A stretch of DNA of 64,000 bases, from the NCBI GenBank assembly GCA_006386115.1, contig VFIW01000022.1, forward strand, positions 248,001-312,000, in the 5' to 3' direction. Source of the DNA: Globisporangium splendens. Its lineage: Eukaryota > Oomycota > Peronosporomycetes > Pythiales > Pythiaceae. The notes beneath the pieces are model-generated. The model was not told the origin of the DNA and made no database searches. It worked only from the letters and a program-made list of their open reading frames with translations. Every line of letters begins with the position of its first letter. The first letter of the stretch is position 1. Both the position numbers and the translations under genes were made by a program. Below are positions 41,934-54,338 of the stretch, in pieces.

Positions 41934-44774
41934 ATGGCACGCTCCACAGTGAATCTCGCACTCGTCCTTGCTCTGTTTGCGGGTGCAGCACGTGCAGATT
42001 CAAGCAAAACGGAGGCGGCAAGAGTAGCGCATCCAAAAGGCTTGGCGTTGGCATTACGATGACAGGAGGATGCTTTTGATGGCATGGCTGACGACGAAGA
42101 ACTGTATCACCGACGACGCCTACAGAGCAGCAAAGCGGTGCCATTGCATCCTGCTGCAGTTGGGTCGCATTACGTGTGGGCGTATGCTGGATGCCTCCAC
42201 AGCGCGTGTCGATGGCCGTGGATATCACGAGAGACGTCACGCAGCTGCACTGCTCTGGGTAAGCCCAACCGTAGCCCAATTCTACTTTACCTCCTGTACA
42301 CTGACACATTGGATCTCGCGCTCTTGCTGCAATTGTGAAGGCTGCAGCACAGGCTCGGCATTCGTCACGACAAACTCCTCCACGCTGACCCACGTCCGCT
42401 GCGCAAATGTTACCTCAAAATCGTCCTATGAATGTGATGCTTGTGCTAATCCAAACAGCTCTTGCACGATTACCCAGGTACGATTTCTACGAAATGAACC
42501 CCGTGAAGACAATCTGCGCTTCCAGAAACCTCACATTGCATTGATATCTCGTGACTTGCTAACGCATCATAGGAATATTCCAATGAACCAATCTTGCAAG
42601 CGACTGTGGTGGACGACTTGGTGTATCTCGGAGACGAGCACAGCAAATACCAACGCGACGAGTTCGGCACACAGATTGTGTTTGGCTGTCTGCACAACAA
42701 AACAGGCACGTCCATGCACTGGCGAGCCGAACTTTCTTCCACATTGACGTTGCTTTGGATTGTTTTCAGCGTGCTAACATCCCACCGCTCCATTGTTCGC
42801 TCGTAATTTTTGCAGGATGGTTCAGTCGGCAGGTCGTCGATGGATATTTGGGTCTCGCAAACAGTGGTAGGTGTCACTAAATATGACTCTCTTTGTTATC
42901 CATTCACTTTGCGTTGACGTGTTTCTGCTGTTGTTGCTGCTGCGGTTGCTCAATCTAGACGAGTCGCTTGTCGCGACGCTCTACAGGGAAAACAAGATCC
43001 CAGCCAACCTGTTTTCCATGTGCTTGAGCGAGCACGGCGGGTCCATGACGATTGGCGTCGTTGACACCAATCGGCACACAGGCCAGCTCGCGTACGCTAA
43101 ACTCGACCCCGAGCTTGCTCTCGAGTACGTTTAACAAGCATCATGCTTCTTCTCCCTCGCAAGCGCTTACTTTTTATGTGTGTGTGCTTTCGGTCAGCGG
43201 TCTGTACGGGGTGCTTCTCGCTGATATGCAAATCGGGCATTTGCCGATTGGCGTTCCAGAAACCAGCTACTCAGGTATCGGTTTCTTGCTCGCGAACGCC
43301 TTGAAGTATACGTACTTGCCGCGCTCGTTGAAAGCCATGTTCGAGACTGCCTTCGGGAGAACCACAGGGCTAAAGTACGAAGCCGCCAGCCCAGGATGCA
43401 AGGGGTACACTTACCAGCAAATTGCAACTCGATTTGTGAAGATCCAACTCGTGCTCAGGAGTGCAGGAAACGGCAGCAATATTGTGCTTGAGGTGTCACC
43501 AAGCCAGTACTTGGTCCAAATGAGCAGCGGTCGCTATTGCGGGGCGCTGCTGTGGATCGGAAACGACTATTGTAAGTACTATATGTGCGCTCATTATCAT
43601 GACGAAGGAAAAATCTTTATGCCTGACACGTGTGCTACTGCTGTGACTCCAAGCACTTGGCTTCATTGGCGCTAATCTCTTGGTGAATCGCGACGTGATC
43701 TTCGACAGGGGAAACCGTCGACTTGGCTTTGCAGACGCCGATTGCACCTACCACACACAGGAGCCAGCCAATCAGACATCCCGGCCATCTGATGGCGCAC
43801 AGTCATCGTCCGACTCGCTCGATCCCAGTCACTCATCCGGTCATGACGCCGAGGTTAGTTTCGGTTCCAGTGGTGGCTCTAATGGTTTTGGGAGCCAATA
43901 CCTCGACCCTGACGCAGGATCAGCAGATGTGCTGTCGGGTAGTACTGCTTCCAGTGGATCCGGTGGCTTTGGAATGCACTCTCCAGACCGTGACACAGGA
44001 TCTGCGGCTGTGCTGTCGAGTGCCGCTGGCTCAAGTGGATCTGGCGGATTTGGAAGTCTCGATTCAGGTCGTGATGCAGGATCAGTAGCTGCATCCAGCG
44101 GATCCAGCGAATTCAAAAGACACTATCCTGGTGGTGGCGCAGGATCGAGTGGATCCAGTAATGTTGGGAAACGTCATCGAGGTCGTGCCGAAGCCGGGTT
44201 GTCGAGCCCCTCCACGGCGAGTGGGTCCAACGGATTTGGAAGACACTCTCCTGGCCGTGACGCAGGATCAGATCTGTCGTTCAGCGCATCTGCTTCCTAT
44301 GCATCAGAGGTTGCATATGGAAACCGTGGTCCTCAGGATTTCCGGCCAGGTTCGGCATCCAGATCAAGCGTAGGTGGTGATGCTGTAATCGCTGGTGCTG
44401 GCGATCCGTTTTCGCTAACGGCCACAGTTTTGCAGGAAATGCGTCAGACGCTTATGCTGTTCCTCGTCGTCTGCATCGGAGCTTTAGTTTTACCTGCTGT
44501 CGTCATCGTTCTGATCCGCAGAAGACAACTTGGAGCAGCTCTTTTGTGGCAGGAATTGGACGATGTGGATGACGACGAACCTCCCAGCCGCCGTGAAAGC
44601 AGCCCGAGGCGCACAAACGAGATGCGTACTTGGGTGAGACCGCATTTTCGACTGCTGTCGTCGCCTCTTCCTTGCACGCAAGTAGTTATTGAGCACCGCG
44701 ACGACCGACGAGGACGAGGATCCGAAGAAGAGCTCGTCGATGACCCGAGCAGGCCGCAGATTGTAGCTCTTTGA
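41934..44774 (+). pseudogene. AP3: aspartyl protease relative with both active-site motifs lost
   Basis: Exons 41934-42258, 42341-42477, 42573-42705, 42816-42866, 42959-43124, 43198-43571 and 43654-44774 are in phase; the third intron uses a GC donor. A signal peptide (NLALVLALFAGAARA) is present, but codon 43 is TGA (42060-42062). After HYVWAYAG the exon runs in a shifted frame: the alternative frame reads PPQRVSMAVDITRD, where AP1 has ITDTGSG. At the second site FLLANALKYTYLP replaces FIVDSGTTDSYLP. Both catalytic aspartates are gone. The rest, including the cysteine insert, a Ser/Gly repeat stalk, a transmembrane helix and the PQIVAL tail, is open. It is a pseudogene, or a pseudoprotease if the stop is bypassed. 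Confidence 0.8.
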
Positions 44775-45597
44775 TTTTTTGCGTGAGAAACGTTTGCCTC
44801 GCGACCACCGAAATACTGACATGGCGCTCGCTGCATAATCATTTGGTTGATGGCGTTGGGGACAAGGTGAGGCTCGAACGAAGCTGATCATTTTCACACT
44901 CAAAGCTCGTTGAAATGGACTCAGAGCCGCGGCGCGCACAATGAATTGAATAAATGCCTCGTAAAGTGCTCAAGAGTGCCGTGTCGCCCCCGTCTGAGGT
45001 TCGTCTGTCATGCGAGGGAACTTTTCTGAGTGCTTTTGCGCGAGAAACAGATGCAATTGCGTCGTCAAAGAGCACTCTGCAAGGATCAGAGAGTAACATA
45101 AAATGCTTCTTATAGATTTGTGCAGATATTGAAATGTGGCGTGTAAACTTATTCATAAATCAAAATACCTCAAATTCAGCATATGCATTGTGAAAGGTTG
45201 TATTGTTGAAAGGCATCCATCGGTCATCCGATCACACACATCATGCTCCTGACTTCGTTTGACGCGATTGCGGAGCCGCATAATCCATTAGGGAATGCTC
45301 ACACTTCGCTTGTTGAATGGCTCTACTGCATTGTTGACAGCGCGTCCAGTGGCGTCTTCTATTATAGTGCGTGGGTCTTGCTGTTCGCGAAGCCATCCGA
45401 TATGGCCGAGCCACACGATTGGGTGAAGGCACTTTTGGAGAATGCTGACCGGGAAAGATCTGCGGACTGTCGCACCTCCCCCTCCAGTGTCGCGTCGCGG
45501 ACAGAGTTCGCCGCGGAAGCAGCGCAACCGCCACTTTGGATTTGTCCACGTACCCCCAAGCGCCTCTGTCCTCCTACTTCGTCCATCTTCAGTCATC
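44775..45597. other. Intergenic region between AP3 and the DJ-1 pair
   Basis: No gene supported; long frames here are shadows or lack start context. The right 300 bp is the promoter side of DJ-1 copy A. Confidence 0.5.
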
Positions 45598-46383
45598 ATG
45601 CGCGTCGCTCGCTGGCTGCTCTCCGTTGCTACCTTCGCGGTCGCTGCTTCCTTCTTCCAAGCGCCGTCGTCAACGCCGTTCTGTGCGGCAGAACCAACCC
45701 AAAGCAGCGAGTTTCTCTTGAACTCGAGTACCTCCATCGCGAATGCCACAGTTGCTCCAAGTCCTCCAAGCTCGCTTCGTATTGGTGTGGTCTTGTACAA
45801 CGGTACGGCGCTGCTCGATTACGTGGGTATTGGGAGCTACCTCGAATTCCTTTCGATGCATGGCGTGACGGTGCAATTCGACATGATCGCCGAGACCAGC
45901 GGGGTCATATATTCCGCACCTGGACGTGTGCCCGTGTACGCTTCGACAAGCTTTCGCGATGCGGCGGCATCCTCACCACTGGACATTCTGGTCGTGCCTG
46001 GCGGTCCCGGTCGTACGAGCGTGATCCGGAACCAGGCGTTCATGGACTACGTCGGCGCCGCGGCCAACTCGGCAAAACATGTGCTCGTAGTGTGCACTGG
46101 CGCCGAGATCATCGCCGGAACGGGCTTCCTCGACGGCAAGAACGCGACCACGAACAAGATCGCATTCGCCGCGATCTCAGCGGGCAGACCGGCCGTGAAC
46201 TGGATCCGCAAGGCTCGCTGGGTCGTGGATGGGAAGACGTGGACGAGCTCGGGCGTGTCTGCTGGAACGGACATGGGACGCGCGTTCGTGGCCACCATAT
46301 ACAATGAGAGCGTCGCGAACGAGATCACGCGAGTGATGGAATACATGCCCGACCTCGACCCGTCCAACGATATCTATGCGTAA
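45598..46383 (+). CDS. Secreted DJ-1/PfpI family protein, copy A
   Basis: 261 residues, single exon. A signal peptide (RWLLSVATFAVAASFF) is followed by a Ser/Asn-rich spacer with N-glycosylation sequons. The DJ-1/PfpI fold shows RIGVVLYNGTALLDYVGIG, ILVVPGGPGR and the nucleophile elbow VVCTGAEIIAGTG (C166), then GKTWTSSGVSAGTDMGRAF. DYVG near the first strand and the C-terminal SGVSAG box are typical of the isonitrile-hydratase/ThiJ branch. The substrate is unknown. It forms a tandem pair with the next gene; the segment from KNATTNK to GRAF is nearly the same in both. Confidence 0.85.
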   Translation: MRVARWLLSVATFAVAASFFQAPSSTPFCAAEPTQSSEFLLNSSTSIANATVAPSPPSSLRIGVVLYNGTALLDYVGIGSYLEFLSMHGVTVQFDMIAETSGVIYSAPGRVPVYASTSFRDAAASSPLDILVVPGGPGRTSVIRNQAFMDYVGAAANSAKHVLVVCTGAEIIAGTGFLDGKNATTNKIAFAAISAGRPAVNWIRKARWVVDGKTWTSSGVSAGTDMGRAFVATIYNESVANEITRVMEYMPDLDPSNDIYA

Positions 46384-47202
46384 GTGCATGGCAGCACAGC
46401 TTATACGACGAGTTGGCTGCCGTATCCGCATTTGAGCAAACCTCTGATGGCCAGATCTCACAATGATGAACGAAGGTTGTTCATGTTGTGCATCGTTGAA
46501 GTTGGTTTTGTGACTGGTTATCAGCTCTCAGAAGAGACTATATACAAATTAATGCAGGTCAATGATTGACCTTGCTGCTTTATTGCTCAACATCAGTCAA
46601 ATTACTGCAAGGAACAAAAGTCAATTTTCCAGGTGATTCTATTGAGATGCTTTGAGAATCGATTGCATGAAAAAATGGACCCATTCATTTCGACCTGCTC
46701 CAACCAAAAAACGAAATGCTTCACTGGTGCCAACGCCTGAAGCAAACTCTCGCTCGCAAGTCTGCAAAGCGCAGCCACTATGGAAATGCGCACGCGCTCA
46801 GCCTTCATGGTGGACTGCTCTAATGTGCTGTTGAGTGACCATCTTGGCTGTTTGCCCTCTCAGCAGCGCTTTGGCTGCACGTGACGCTCTGGGGTTCCTG
46901 CCTGCATTCGATAGGCTGTAGCCACACGCAATCCGCCATTCACTTATCTCCAGAATTCGCGAGACGAGATGGTTGTCGTAAAATTGGTCAATATGACTGG
47001 ACAAAAAGAAGTGGATTTCTTGCAACAGTTGTCGATTGTCGCACGCTCGCGACTTAACATCCACACAGCCCTGCAACATCAGCCTCACTTAGGGTTTAAC
47101 AAGAAGTTACTCCTTCCCGACCTTTGCCCATCATCGAGATCGCGTTGCCTGTCCTGACTAGCTGCATTTGCGTCATTCCTACAAGCGTCGTCCGCCACCT
47201 CA
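46384..47202. other. Intergenic spacer of the DJ-1 pair
   Basis: About 0.8 kb without a recognisable gene. It may contain an unrecognised 5' exon for copy B, which lacks a signal peptide from its own ATG. Confidence 0.4.
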
Positions 47203-47940
47203 ATGTCGGAAGCAAGTCCAGCGCGGCAGAGCTACCCCGATGCGCTGACTGTCGACGCTAGCGACTCCATCGTTAACGCCACGAGCGTTTCGTCTATATT
47301 GTCCACGGCGAGTCCTCATCCTACTTCGCTCCGCATCGGCGTGATCGTGTACAATGGCACGGCGCTGCTCGACTACGTGGGTATCGGGACGTACCTCGAG
47401 TTCCTCGCCCTGCACGGCGTGTCGGTGCAGTTCGACATGATCTCCGAGACAAAAGGTGTCGTCTACTCCGCACCTGGACGCGTGCCGGTGTACGCAACAA
47501 CCAGCTTCCGAGATGCAGCAGTGTCCTCGCCATTCGACATTCTGGTCGTGCCTGGCGGTCCCGGTCGCGCGAACGTGATCAAGAACCAGGAGTTCATGGA
47601 TTATATTGGCGCTGCCGCTGCGGCCGCGACGTTCGTACTCGTGATCTGCACTGGCGCCGAGATCATCGCTGCCACAGGCTTCCTCGACGGCAAGAACGCG
47701 ACCACGAACAAGCTCGCGTTCGACGCGATTGCAGCGACGCGGCCGACTGTAAATTGGATCCGCAAGGCGCGCTGGGTCGTGGATGGGAAGACGTGGACGA
47801 GCTCGGGGGTATCTGCTGGGACGGACATGGGGCGCGCGTTTGTGGCTGCAGTGTACAGCGAGCGCATCGCGGACGAGATCACGCGGACCATGGAGTACAT
47901 GCCCGACTTGGACCCGTCGAACGATGTCTACGCCAAGTGA
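47203..47940 (+). CDS. DJ-1/PfpI family protein, copy B
   Basis: 245 residues from ATG 47203. The catalytic core parallels copy A: RIGVIVYNGTALLDYVGIG, ILVVPGGPGR, VICTGAEIIAATG (C149), and an identical SGVSAGTDMGRAF segment. It has no signal peptide, only a polar leader, so it may be cytosolic, or its true N-terminus may be an upstream exon. Tandem duplication with divergence of the N-terminus could have given paralogues in two compartments. The stop is at 47938-47940. Confidence 0.82.
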   Translation: MSEASPARQSYPDALTVDASDSIVNATSVSSILSTASPHPTSLRIGVIVYNGTALLDYVGIGTYLEFLALHGVSVQFDMISETKGVVYSAPGRVPVYATTSFRDAAVSSPFDILVVPGGPGRANVIKNQEFMDYIGAAAAAATFVLVICTGAEIIAATGFLDGKNATTNKLAFDAIAATRPTVNWIRKARWVVDGKTWTSSGVSAGTDMGRAFVAAVYSERIADEITRTMEYMPDLDPSNDVYAK

Positions 47941-48274
47941 GACAGGAGCGTGCATGAGATGGGAATGTACTGCAATGTGGGAGTGGTGCAAGGGTTGAGT
48001 TCGATATATTAATATAAATCAGTACAGCGTTCCACTTTGTGATGAAAAGCAAGCCAAAGTACAAATTGCAACACACTGTGCTGTTTTCGACCCTTATCAT
48101 TGTGGAACATTAACGTATGTCAGTGTTTCTGCCACATTTAGCCATTTCGTTGAATGATGCAATTTCGCTCAATCACAGCAAGCCAACTCAATCAACTCAA
48201 GCCCAAAATACGCCAATCATGTCGCACATTGCTTTGGTAGACCGTTCTAATTGGGTATTAAACTGTAAAGGTTA

Positions 48275-48283
48275 GGGCAGGAA
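48275..48283. repeat. Left target-site duplication of the MULE
   Basis: GGGCAGGAA, exactly repeated at 54361-54369. Nine bases is the usual length for Mutator-like elements. Confidence 0.88.
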
Positions 48284-48305
48284 GGCTCCCGTTCCTGCAA
48301 CCTAA
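48284..48305 (+). repeat. Left terminal inverted repeat of the MULE
   Basis: Ends in CGTTCCTGCAACCTAA; pairs with 54339-54360. Confidence 0.85.
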
Positions 48306-48674
48306 GCAACAACAACACGACAGAATTTATAGCAACCTTAACGTCCATGCTGCAACCTAAGTTTTGAAAAGCAACCTAATCTCTTGCTGCAACCTAGCAT
48401 TTTTGGTTTTAGGTTACATATGCAAACCAAATAAATGCAAAATAACCGGATAAATTCGTAAAATTCTTTTGGGAGCGGAAATTTTCATGTATAATACAAG
48501 TCGCTAAGATAAACTACACATATAATTCGAGTCACACTGATAGGTTTGTCCAGTTAGGGATTGTTGAGGATTGATGAGAATCGCTCCTACAAGGGACAAC
48601 CAAGAGCCACAAAATCTTGTGTTTGCCACTTGCAAACACACGAAGAAGCACACAATCCAAGACAACTGTCGTGA

Positions 48675-49016
48675 ATGGACTCGCCTACACAAGTAGCTGG
48701 TGTGTCTGATCGCAGCTGTACAAGAAGTGGTGGCGGGATGGAAGGGCTTCTTATGACTGACAATGAGCTGGGACAGCACTTGGCGCGCGCGAGAATGCGG
48801 GAGCTAAGGGCAATGGAGCAGAATATACAGAAAATGATGAAGCTCTCACAAATGCTCCAAGCAGCACAGCAAGATCTTTTGTATAAAGTTCAAGACCAGC
48901 TGGCTGACACTGCCGAACTCGCGTCCAGCATTAATGAGCAACCAGTCGACTTTGAATTCGTTTGGAAATTTAGCACACTCTTCCGCACGTGCTGTGAAAT
49001 GCTAACACGTCGCTAA
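48675..49016 (+). CDS. Small coiled-coil protein in the MULE, opposite to the transposase
   Basis: 113 residues from ATG 48675, convergent with the transposase gene and only 19 bp from its stop. The middle (HLARARMRELRAMEQNIQKM to LLYKVQDQLADTAELASSI) is a long amphipathic helix, probably a coiled coil. No known domain. The position in the element recalls the second gene of some Mutator elements (mudrB), but there is no sequence basis for equating them. The absence of stops over 113 codons and the distinct heptad pattern support coding. Confidence 0.5.
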   Translation: MDSPTQVAGVSDRSCTRSGGGMEGLLMTDNELGQHLARARMRELRAMEQNIQKMMKLSQMLQAAQQDLLYKVQDQLADTAELASSINEQPVDFEFVWKFSTLFRTCCEMLTRR

Positions 49017-49035
49017 TCACAAGAGTAAAAATATA

Positions 49036-52000
49036 TTATATGCTTAATGTTGTCACGTTTGAGTTTCCTGTCTTGAAATACTCCACCAGCTTCATATTGA
49101 TCCTTTCCACATCAATATCTACTGGATTTTCTATTATGGATTTGCACAACAGTATCCATAAAATTCGCAATCGCATGACACGAACGTAAGTTGCTGATGG
49201 CACTTGTCGTTGGAATCTGTATTCGTCGTGGACCAAAGAATACACTTGTCCGATAATCATGACACCGCAACTTGAACCATCGCTTTGTTTGGGTTGAAGG
49301 ATCCACTCTTCGGTCACGTCCGGAAAAGCTGTAATTTCCCCGCTGGCAACGTGCCACTCCTTCAAAAAAGGCTCAAGGTATTCGTGCCAATGGTCTTGCA
49401 TGACGGGACGGTAGCTTGTACGGCACAGCGGTTCGTAGAAGTGCACCGAGATCCGCGAGGGGTACACTAAGTTCACGATCAAAACGCCCCAGTGTATGTC
49501 ACTCAGATGTACTGGAAGGATTACATATTCGGTAGTCGATATTTTTCGTGTTGGCGGCTTGAGTGAGCGGCCGGTCGAGAACACGAGAGAATTGACAAAG
49601 TAGCAATCCTCTGTTGAGTCGCAGATGGCTTGACAAGCAAACTGAACGACAGAGTCGTTGAGCATGCTCTCGCACGCCACGAACCCAATGATTTCCTCGA
49701 AATTGATTCCAAAATTTCTTGATTTGAGGGAGAACCTTGTGCGCATTGCCGAACACTCGTATCTCGACATGACTTCAAGAGCAATCTGCTGCAATTTCTG
49801 GCAATCGCTTAATTTTCGAGGCGCATCTAGATTTGAAAAATGGCTGTCCAACTCCAGTGAATAGAGTTCTGGGACATCAGGAACGTCCAGCTTGTCCCAG
49901 TCCTCGCAGAGCCATCGCATATCAGCAACCCAGCGGCTGCATCGAGTTTTGCATTCGTAAAAATGGCTCATGGTGTACAGGTACGAGCTACAATTAGACG
50001 CACAAACAGGCACAAAAGTTAGAGCAACCATAAAACAAAAAGCAACCTTAACTTGTAAAGCAACTTTTTGTGGAAAAGCACCCATACACAGCATTCGAGC
50101 TTACCTTGAAAACGATACCAGGTCAGGATCAACGGACACAACAATTTCTTTGTCATCTCCGCTCACCACATCCTCATTGCGTCGAGAAATAAAGTAGGCA
50201 GACGGCTTTCGGCGTGACTTCTCTTCCTCCACAGCGCTCAGCATCCGCTTCATCAATGCAGGAGGGACAACGAAGTTGAACACGTATTCTGCGGGATCGA
50301 TAGCCATCCGCGTACTTTTTGCCTTGCGTGTCTTCAAGTACTGCTCATCCATCACAACTGGATATTTGTCCAGTATATTTTTCACGTTCTTGATGTATTT
50401 AGTATGGAGAGCCCACTGGACAACCTCTGGAAGACTCACAGTCAAATCTGTTGGGAAACAGAAAAGTGCTTTTCGTCTTCCCTGCTTTTTCCAGCCCTGC
50501 TTGCTTGCTTGGCGCGTGTGAGGTTGCCGCTTTGCTGGAGGTAATTGGATTACGTCGACGCTTCGTGACACTGCGGTATCCACCGTTTCTATTGCACATA
50601 TGTGTGGCGCAGCACATACATCTTTTGTCATTGTTGTTGAATGGTCCTCAACTTCACCGGAAAAATTCAAAGAGTCTGTGTTTCCGGAGGCTACTGGTAA
50701 ATCGACATGTGAGCCTTCTGAGTATTCGTCGTAGTCGTTGCTGGGTTCAGCTTCGAGCTCGTTCATCAAGTTGAATGTTTCCATTGCATCCACGGGATCC
50801 ATGATGATGTCACTATCAGGGTCACTGTCAGTCGTACCATTGGCACTCGTTGCATCGCCAGTCTCCGCTTTGTGCTCAGCCTCCATGTCGTGCTCTGATT
50901 GCATGGCGTCAGCAACTACATCCTCCCACACCTTCAGCTGCTTGTAGAAATTTAGAGACGACAGCTGGGAGAGACGCTCGATAAGCGGCTCAAAGACGGC
51001 TTTAGCAAATGCGTGCTTTTCATTTGAGGAAAGCACGACCAAGTTCGCGCGTTCTTTACGTCGAAGTCGAACGAACACAACTCCAGATGCCTTCCGTCGT
51101 TTTGCCAGGCGAGACGCAAAGGACGGTACGCCGTCTTGGGTTGCTTTATCGTCCTGCCGGATTGAATCATCATGACAAAATCTGGCACTTTGTTTCAGGT
51201 TTGTCAAGGCGATAGTCGGGAGAAGCGTGGCGACAGTTGTTTCAATTGCCGCTGACACATCACAAGCAGACCGCATGCACCACCTTGTCGGAATTGCTGC
51301 CTCCGGGAGCGCGACGAATCGATGAACCTTGTGTGCAAGATGCATCAGATGCTGACACGGAAGCAGGTAGCTGGAGTAGAAGAGACACGAGCATGTCCAC
51401 GTTAAGTCGTCGCAATGGGACAGTCGGCCGAATACGCGTACTTCCCACTTCCACGACTGCGTTTCATCTTGAATGCATGACGTCACTTTGGCGATCTCAC
51501 CACATGTGTCCCACTGTTCTTGGACCTTTTCCAGAGCGAAATCACTCAACCGGCCGGACACGCGTCGAAGGAAATCCGGCACAGTGTCTGGCATCCGCGA
51601 CCGTATCTGATGCCGCCGTAAAGCTGTTCCAACTTGGCGAAGGACAGTCACTTGGTGGGCAAGTACACCGGCAATTGTGTTGTCTAGAGTCGTGTTTTTC
51701 CCCAACAGCATTTTGAGTTGGTTCCAATTCGATTCCACACGATTTGTTGTTGTATTTCCCGCAGAGAAATACGCGCTTCTTGCAAAATTGGACCACATGG
51801 AGTAGCAGCTTTTCCAGTTCTTGTTGAAATAGTTCAGCACATCCTCGCATTTTTGAGCAGAACAATACTTGGTCAGCCCTATGCATGATCGAACGAATGC
51901 CGACTCAGTGGTACTACACAAAACAAGACCCGCATGATTAGAAACAAGGACGTGATCGTAAATGGAATATAGAATGCAAGTTACCTGTAAATCATTTGCG

Positions 52001-53920
52001 TGATCACCTCTTCGATATCGTCTCGCTGCTTGACCTTCAGGTTGTACTTCGGCTTTTGAAGCAACTTTTTCCAGTACGTCAAGGTGTGGAATTGGCAGAG
52101 CAAAACTTTGGCACCAGGGAAACGCTCTTCGAGCACACGCCACTCAACGAAGTCTTTGTCGATGACAAATGATTTCACCTGTCGCCATCCTCCGTTCTTC
52201 GCTTTGAAAAACTCCAATATCTGGCGCATGATATCGGCTGTTTCGTTGAGTGCGATGAAGTCCAGAACGGGTACCCCTCGGCCAGTCGCACTCGTAGCCA
52301 CTAGGCTGCCTAATAGTTTACGGTTGCAATTCGTATAATAAGTTTGCAATTCACACAATAAGGTTGCAATATACGCATAAAGGTTCACATACCAAGGTGA
52401 TACCCCAGATTATTTGTTCCGTGCGTCCAGTCCATCGACAGACTTTGCCCCCAGTGCTCAAATACTTGCTTCTGCGCGGCTGTTTGCATGACCACAGCAC
52501 AGGTGATGTCCATTTGGTCTTGGACCAACAGGATCTCGTTTCCGTCGCTTCGCACAAAAGACTCGATCATGGTCTTAAACCGATCTTCAGCGGTAGCTCC
52601 GCCATGCATTCTGCGCAAAAGATTGCGAACTTGTTGTGGATGCACTACATGGCCTATTTCACACATACGAAAAACAATCCAATATACAACACATCACATA
52701 GTGGTGTTAACATGACGCCACCGCACGACACAACAATTTCCAATTACATCTTACCCAAATTTTCGGACACGTATTGGGTTATGTTTCGGGTGCTTGCATT
52801 TGCGTTCGCAAGGACGGTGACAACGTCCATCAGCTCTTTGTTTTCTGCAATCGCACTTGTTTTGACGACCTCATCAGCCTTACCTATTGGGTGGTTGTGG
52901 GTGCAGATCTAGACAATCAAGAGACGAACGCACACAAACAATTTGGTTATACAGAAGTAATTTCATGATGCATTTGGGTACATCGTACCTCTTTTTCGAC
53001 GGCAATCTGCCAGTTACACTTGTCCTTCTCTCCAACCTTCACGACTCTCGCAGTGAATCTGGCATAGCATCCCGTGAAACGGACGGCGTGACCTCTTTTT
53101 CCCGCACCTCTGGATCGTTGAAAGACGCCATGCGTACAACGGTAAATCTTGTGGGTCCATTCGAACAGCGTTGGGACTTTCTCGCTGTTTTTGCTATTCC
53201 AAATACATCCACAATGATATAGCAACTTTATCACCAAAAGCAACTTTACGTAGGACATACCTGTTATACTTCGCAGTTGTTTCGGAGTCGCGAATACGGA
53301 AGCGAAGATGCTGACTTGAGCAGTATAGTTCAAGCGACGTGTGGAAGTCATCCCACGAGCGGAAGATTTTCACTTGCATTGGGTCGACAAGATTGCTGGC
53401 TGTGCTTCGTGCTTTCTCCATTTGCATCCTCTGATCCCACGTGGCGCTCATTCTACGGCGAGGCACTCGCTCGCAGTGGCCACTTCGTTCGGTATCTGCA
53501 TCACTCTCGATGACATCTGTGGATTCGCGTCGTCTTTTTTGCTTCGACACGGCAGATAAGGCTGCAACAAAAGGATATCCATACTCGAATGTTACACAAA
53601 GGGACAAACGAAATCATGCGAATCTCGCTGATGACCCAACAATTGCTTGCCAAGTTGTACTTGCATTTCGGTTTCTGCGTGGATGTTTCAGTGCCTGCAA
53701 TCGGATGAGAGCGCACGGTTTGAGTGAGAAACAACAGCCAAGAATTGTTACATTTGTACAAATACTCATGCAACAGAGCCTGAAGGCACCAACCCTCTTC
53801 GCTTGGTAAACGAAAGTCGTCGTCTGAATCACAGACGCACTTGTTGCATTCGCTTTTGCCCATGCTTTCGTGCGGGGACAGGTGTCTTGCCGGGACTGGC
53901 TTTTTCGCACTTCTCAGCAT
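49036..53920 (-). CDS. MULE transposase fused to a ULP1/C48 SUMO-type protease
   Basis: Eight minus-strand exons (53920-53794, 53561-53261, 53184-52953, 52878-52755, 52653-52393, 52309-51985, 51913-50105, 49987-49036), all in phase, give about 1,376 residues. Order: FAR1/WRKY-like zinc finger (IFRSWDDFHTSLELYC, RCTHGVFQRSRGAG, HAVRFTGCYARFTA); DDE core with SMDWTHG (D336), VIDKDFVEW (D399) and NRVESNW (E517), plus LLCQFH; SWIM finger CSCLFYSSYLLPCQH; a low-complexity acidic region; then a C48 domain with IHWGVLI (H1225), HFYEP and KQSDGSSCGV (C1300). Plant MULEs with ULP1 are known (Kaonashi-type); here both appear in one polypeptide, joined by intron 49988-50104. If that intron is not spliced there would be two proteins. 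An extra 5' exon is possible. Confidence 0.82.
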
Positions 53921-54338
53921 TTGCCTTCCTGGAAAAAATTGCGATTGTAGCCGATTTGTCAGTGTACAATGGTACAGAGTGTAAATTTACATACGTACCC
54001 GCCCGTGTAATGTCGATTGATTTGCCAGACTGCAGGTCTGCGTCGGCGTCCGCTTGGTTCTCCATTTCCCAGCACAAGATACGCGGCGTATGCGTTCGCC
54101 CAACAAAAATCGAAGATGAGCAGCAGTTGGTTGCCCCCTCTCGTACCTAATCGAACTGACACTCAAAACCTCGTTTCAATTACATCCGTCGGATCGAACT
54201 TAGCCAGCATCGAACTGTACAACTCGAGACAGTATTTTTCATGACCTGAAATTTTCATACACACTCGTCAGATTGGAAAATATTTATGGGTGCTTTTGGT
54301 CGAATTGCAACTTTAATGCGTACTTTTTCTGTTCCACC

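Noticed and set aside
45243..46307. 354-residue plus-strand frame overlapping DJ-1 copy A
   Set aside because: Overlaps the DJ-1 coding frame and has the Arg-rich composition of a shifted reading frame.
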